Positions 5,917-6,155 of a stretch of DNA of 6,155 nt are shown here, in pieces. Source of the stretch: Paracoccaceae bacterium (lineage in GTDB: Bacteria > Pseudomonadota > Alphaproteobacteria > Rhodobacterales > Rhodobacteraceae); NCBI GenBank assembly GCA_007129775.1, contig SKUV01000372.1, positions 1 through 6,155 on the forward strand, read 5' to 3'. The notes below the pieces were generated by a model. It did no database searches, was not told the origin of the DNA, and was given only the letters and a program-made list of their open reading frames with translations. Both the position numbers and the translations under genes were made by a program. Every line of letters starts with the position of its first letter. Within the stretch, counting starts at the first letter, position 1.

Positions 5917-6155
5917 GCCGACCGCCAAGGCGTACCCCCGGGGTTGCTTGCCCGAAGGCGCGGGCGAACTCAAGCCCCCAGGGGTGACGGCACAGGGGCG
6001 GAGGGCCGTTGGCAGCCGCCCGCGACACCCGTGGCGGCCGCGTTATCCAGGGTCAGGCCCGGAAGACCTCGCACGATGCACCAGGCCTTGCCATAGCGGC
6101 CGGCCAGTCGGGCGGGCGGGCAAGCAGGCAGGCAGGCAGCGAATGTGCCGCGGCG
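5917..6155. other. Right-edge region upstream of the operon, no confident gene
   Basis: I see no recognisable gene or clear promoter in these 239 bases. On the minus strand one frame is open from the right edge to a TGA at 5972-5970. It would end in a stretch containing RYGKAWCIVRGLPGL and a Pro/Ala-rich tail, but it matches no family I know, and its third-position G/C bias is weaker than in the genes to its left. It could be the tail of an upstream gene, in which case its TGA would overlap the TTG at 5973 by a TTGA, or it could be noncoding leader. The short tetranucleotide repeats at 6109-6139 argue mildly for noncoding. Confidence 0.35.
6109..6139. repeat. Two short tetranucleotide tandem repeats
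   Basis: On the plus strand CGGG is repeated three times (6109-6120). After a CAAG spacer, CAGG is repeated 3.75 times (6125-6139). The tracts lie about 190-240 bases upstream of the GT30 start codon. They are perfect but short. Such tracts can change length by slipped-strand mispairing, but this copy number is near the low end for that. Confidence 0.75.

Noticed and set aside
5947..5965. A GCCCG/CGGGC hairpin just upstream of the GT30 gene, considered as terminator or attenuator.
   Set aside because: It has a five-base stem with no following T tract and no leader-peptide or regulatory motif nearby; such hairpins are expected by chance at this GC content.
1..6155. CRISPR arrays, tRNA or rRNA genes, insertion sequences and phage or defence genes.
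   Set aside because: No spaced direct repeats, RNA gene signatures, transposase motifs or terminal inverted repeats were seen; the window is filled by metabolic and glycan genes.

Overview
This is a high-GC window in which every supported gene reads on the minus strand. The strong G/C third-position bias, the long spurious open frames on the opposite strand and the style of the valyl-tRNA synthetase N-terminus suggest an alphaproteobacterium, most likely of the Rhodobacterales. That assignment is an inference from sequence character, not from a search.

In transcription order (right to left) the layout is as follows. About 240 nt at the right edge hold no confident gene and carry short tetranucleotide repeats. 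Next comes a GT30-type (WaaA/KdtA-like) ulosonate transferase, about 5916-4531. It overlaps a PseG-like UDP-sugar hydrolase (4541-3459), which overlaps a class I SAM methyltransferase (3462-2830), which overlaps a pseudaminic-acid-synthase-like NeuB-family enzyme (2833-1781), which overlaps a WbqC-family protein (1784-1047). After a 60-nt gap comes a second class I methyltransferase (986-333). After a further 70 nt the start of valS begins and runs off the left edge (262-1).

Five genes are chained by start/stop overlaps (11, 4, 4 and 4 nt), so the block looks like one translationally coupled operon. Its theme is a nine-carbon sialic-acid-like sugar (a nonulosonate, best guess pseudaminic acid or a derivative). 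PseG releases the free hexose from UDP and PseI condenses it with phosphoenolpyruvate. The methyltransferases and the WbqC protein are candidates for decorating the sugar or glycan. The GT30 enzyme is a candidate for attaching a CMP-activated ulosonate to an acceptor. PseB, PseC, PseH and PseF activities are not encoded here and would have to lie outside the window.

The most interesting point is the GT30 protein. It keeps the catalytic Gly-Glu, the VESEVWP segment and the GGHN..EP block of Kdo transferases, but it lacks the histidines usually present in two nucleotide-side motifs, and it sits inside a nonulosonate operon. It may be a paralogue that transfers a nonulosonate instead of Kdo. This is a hypothesis only.
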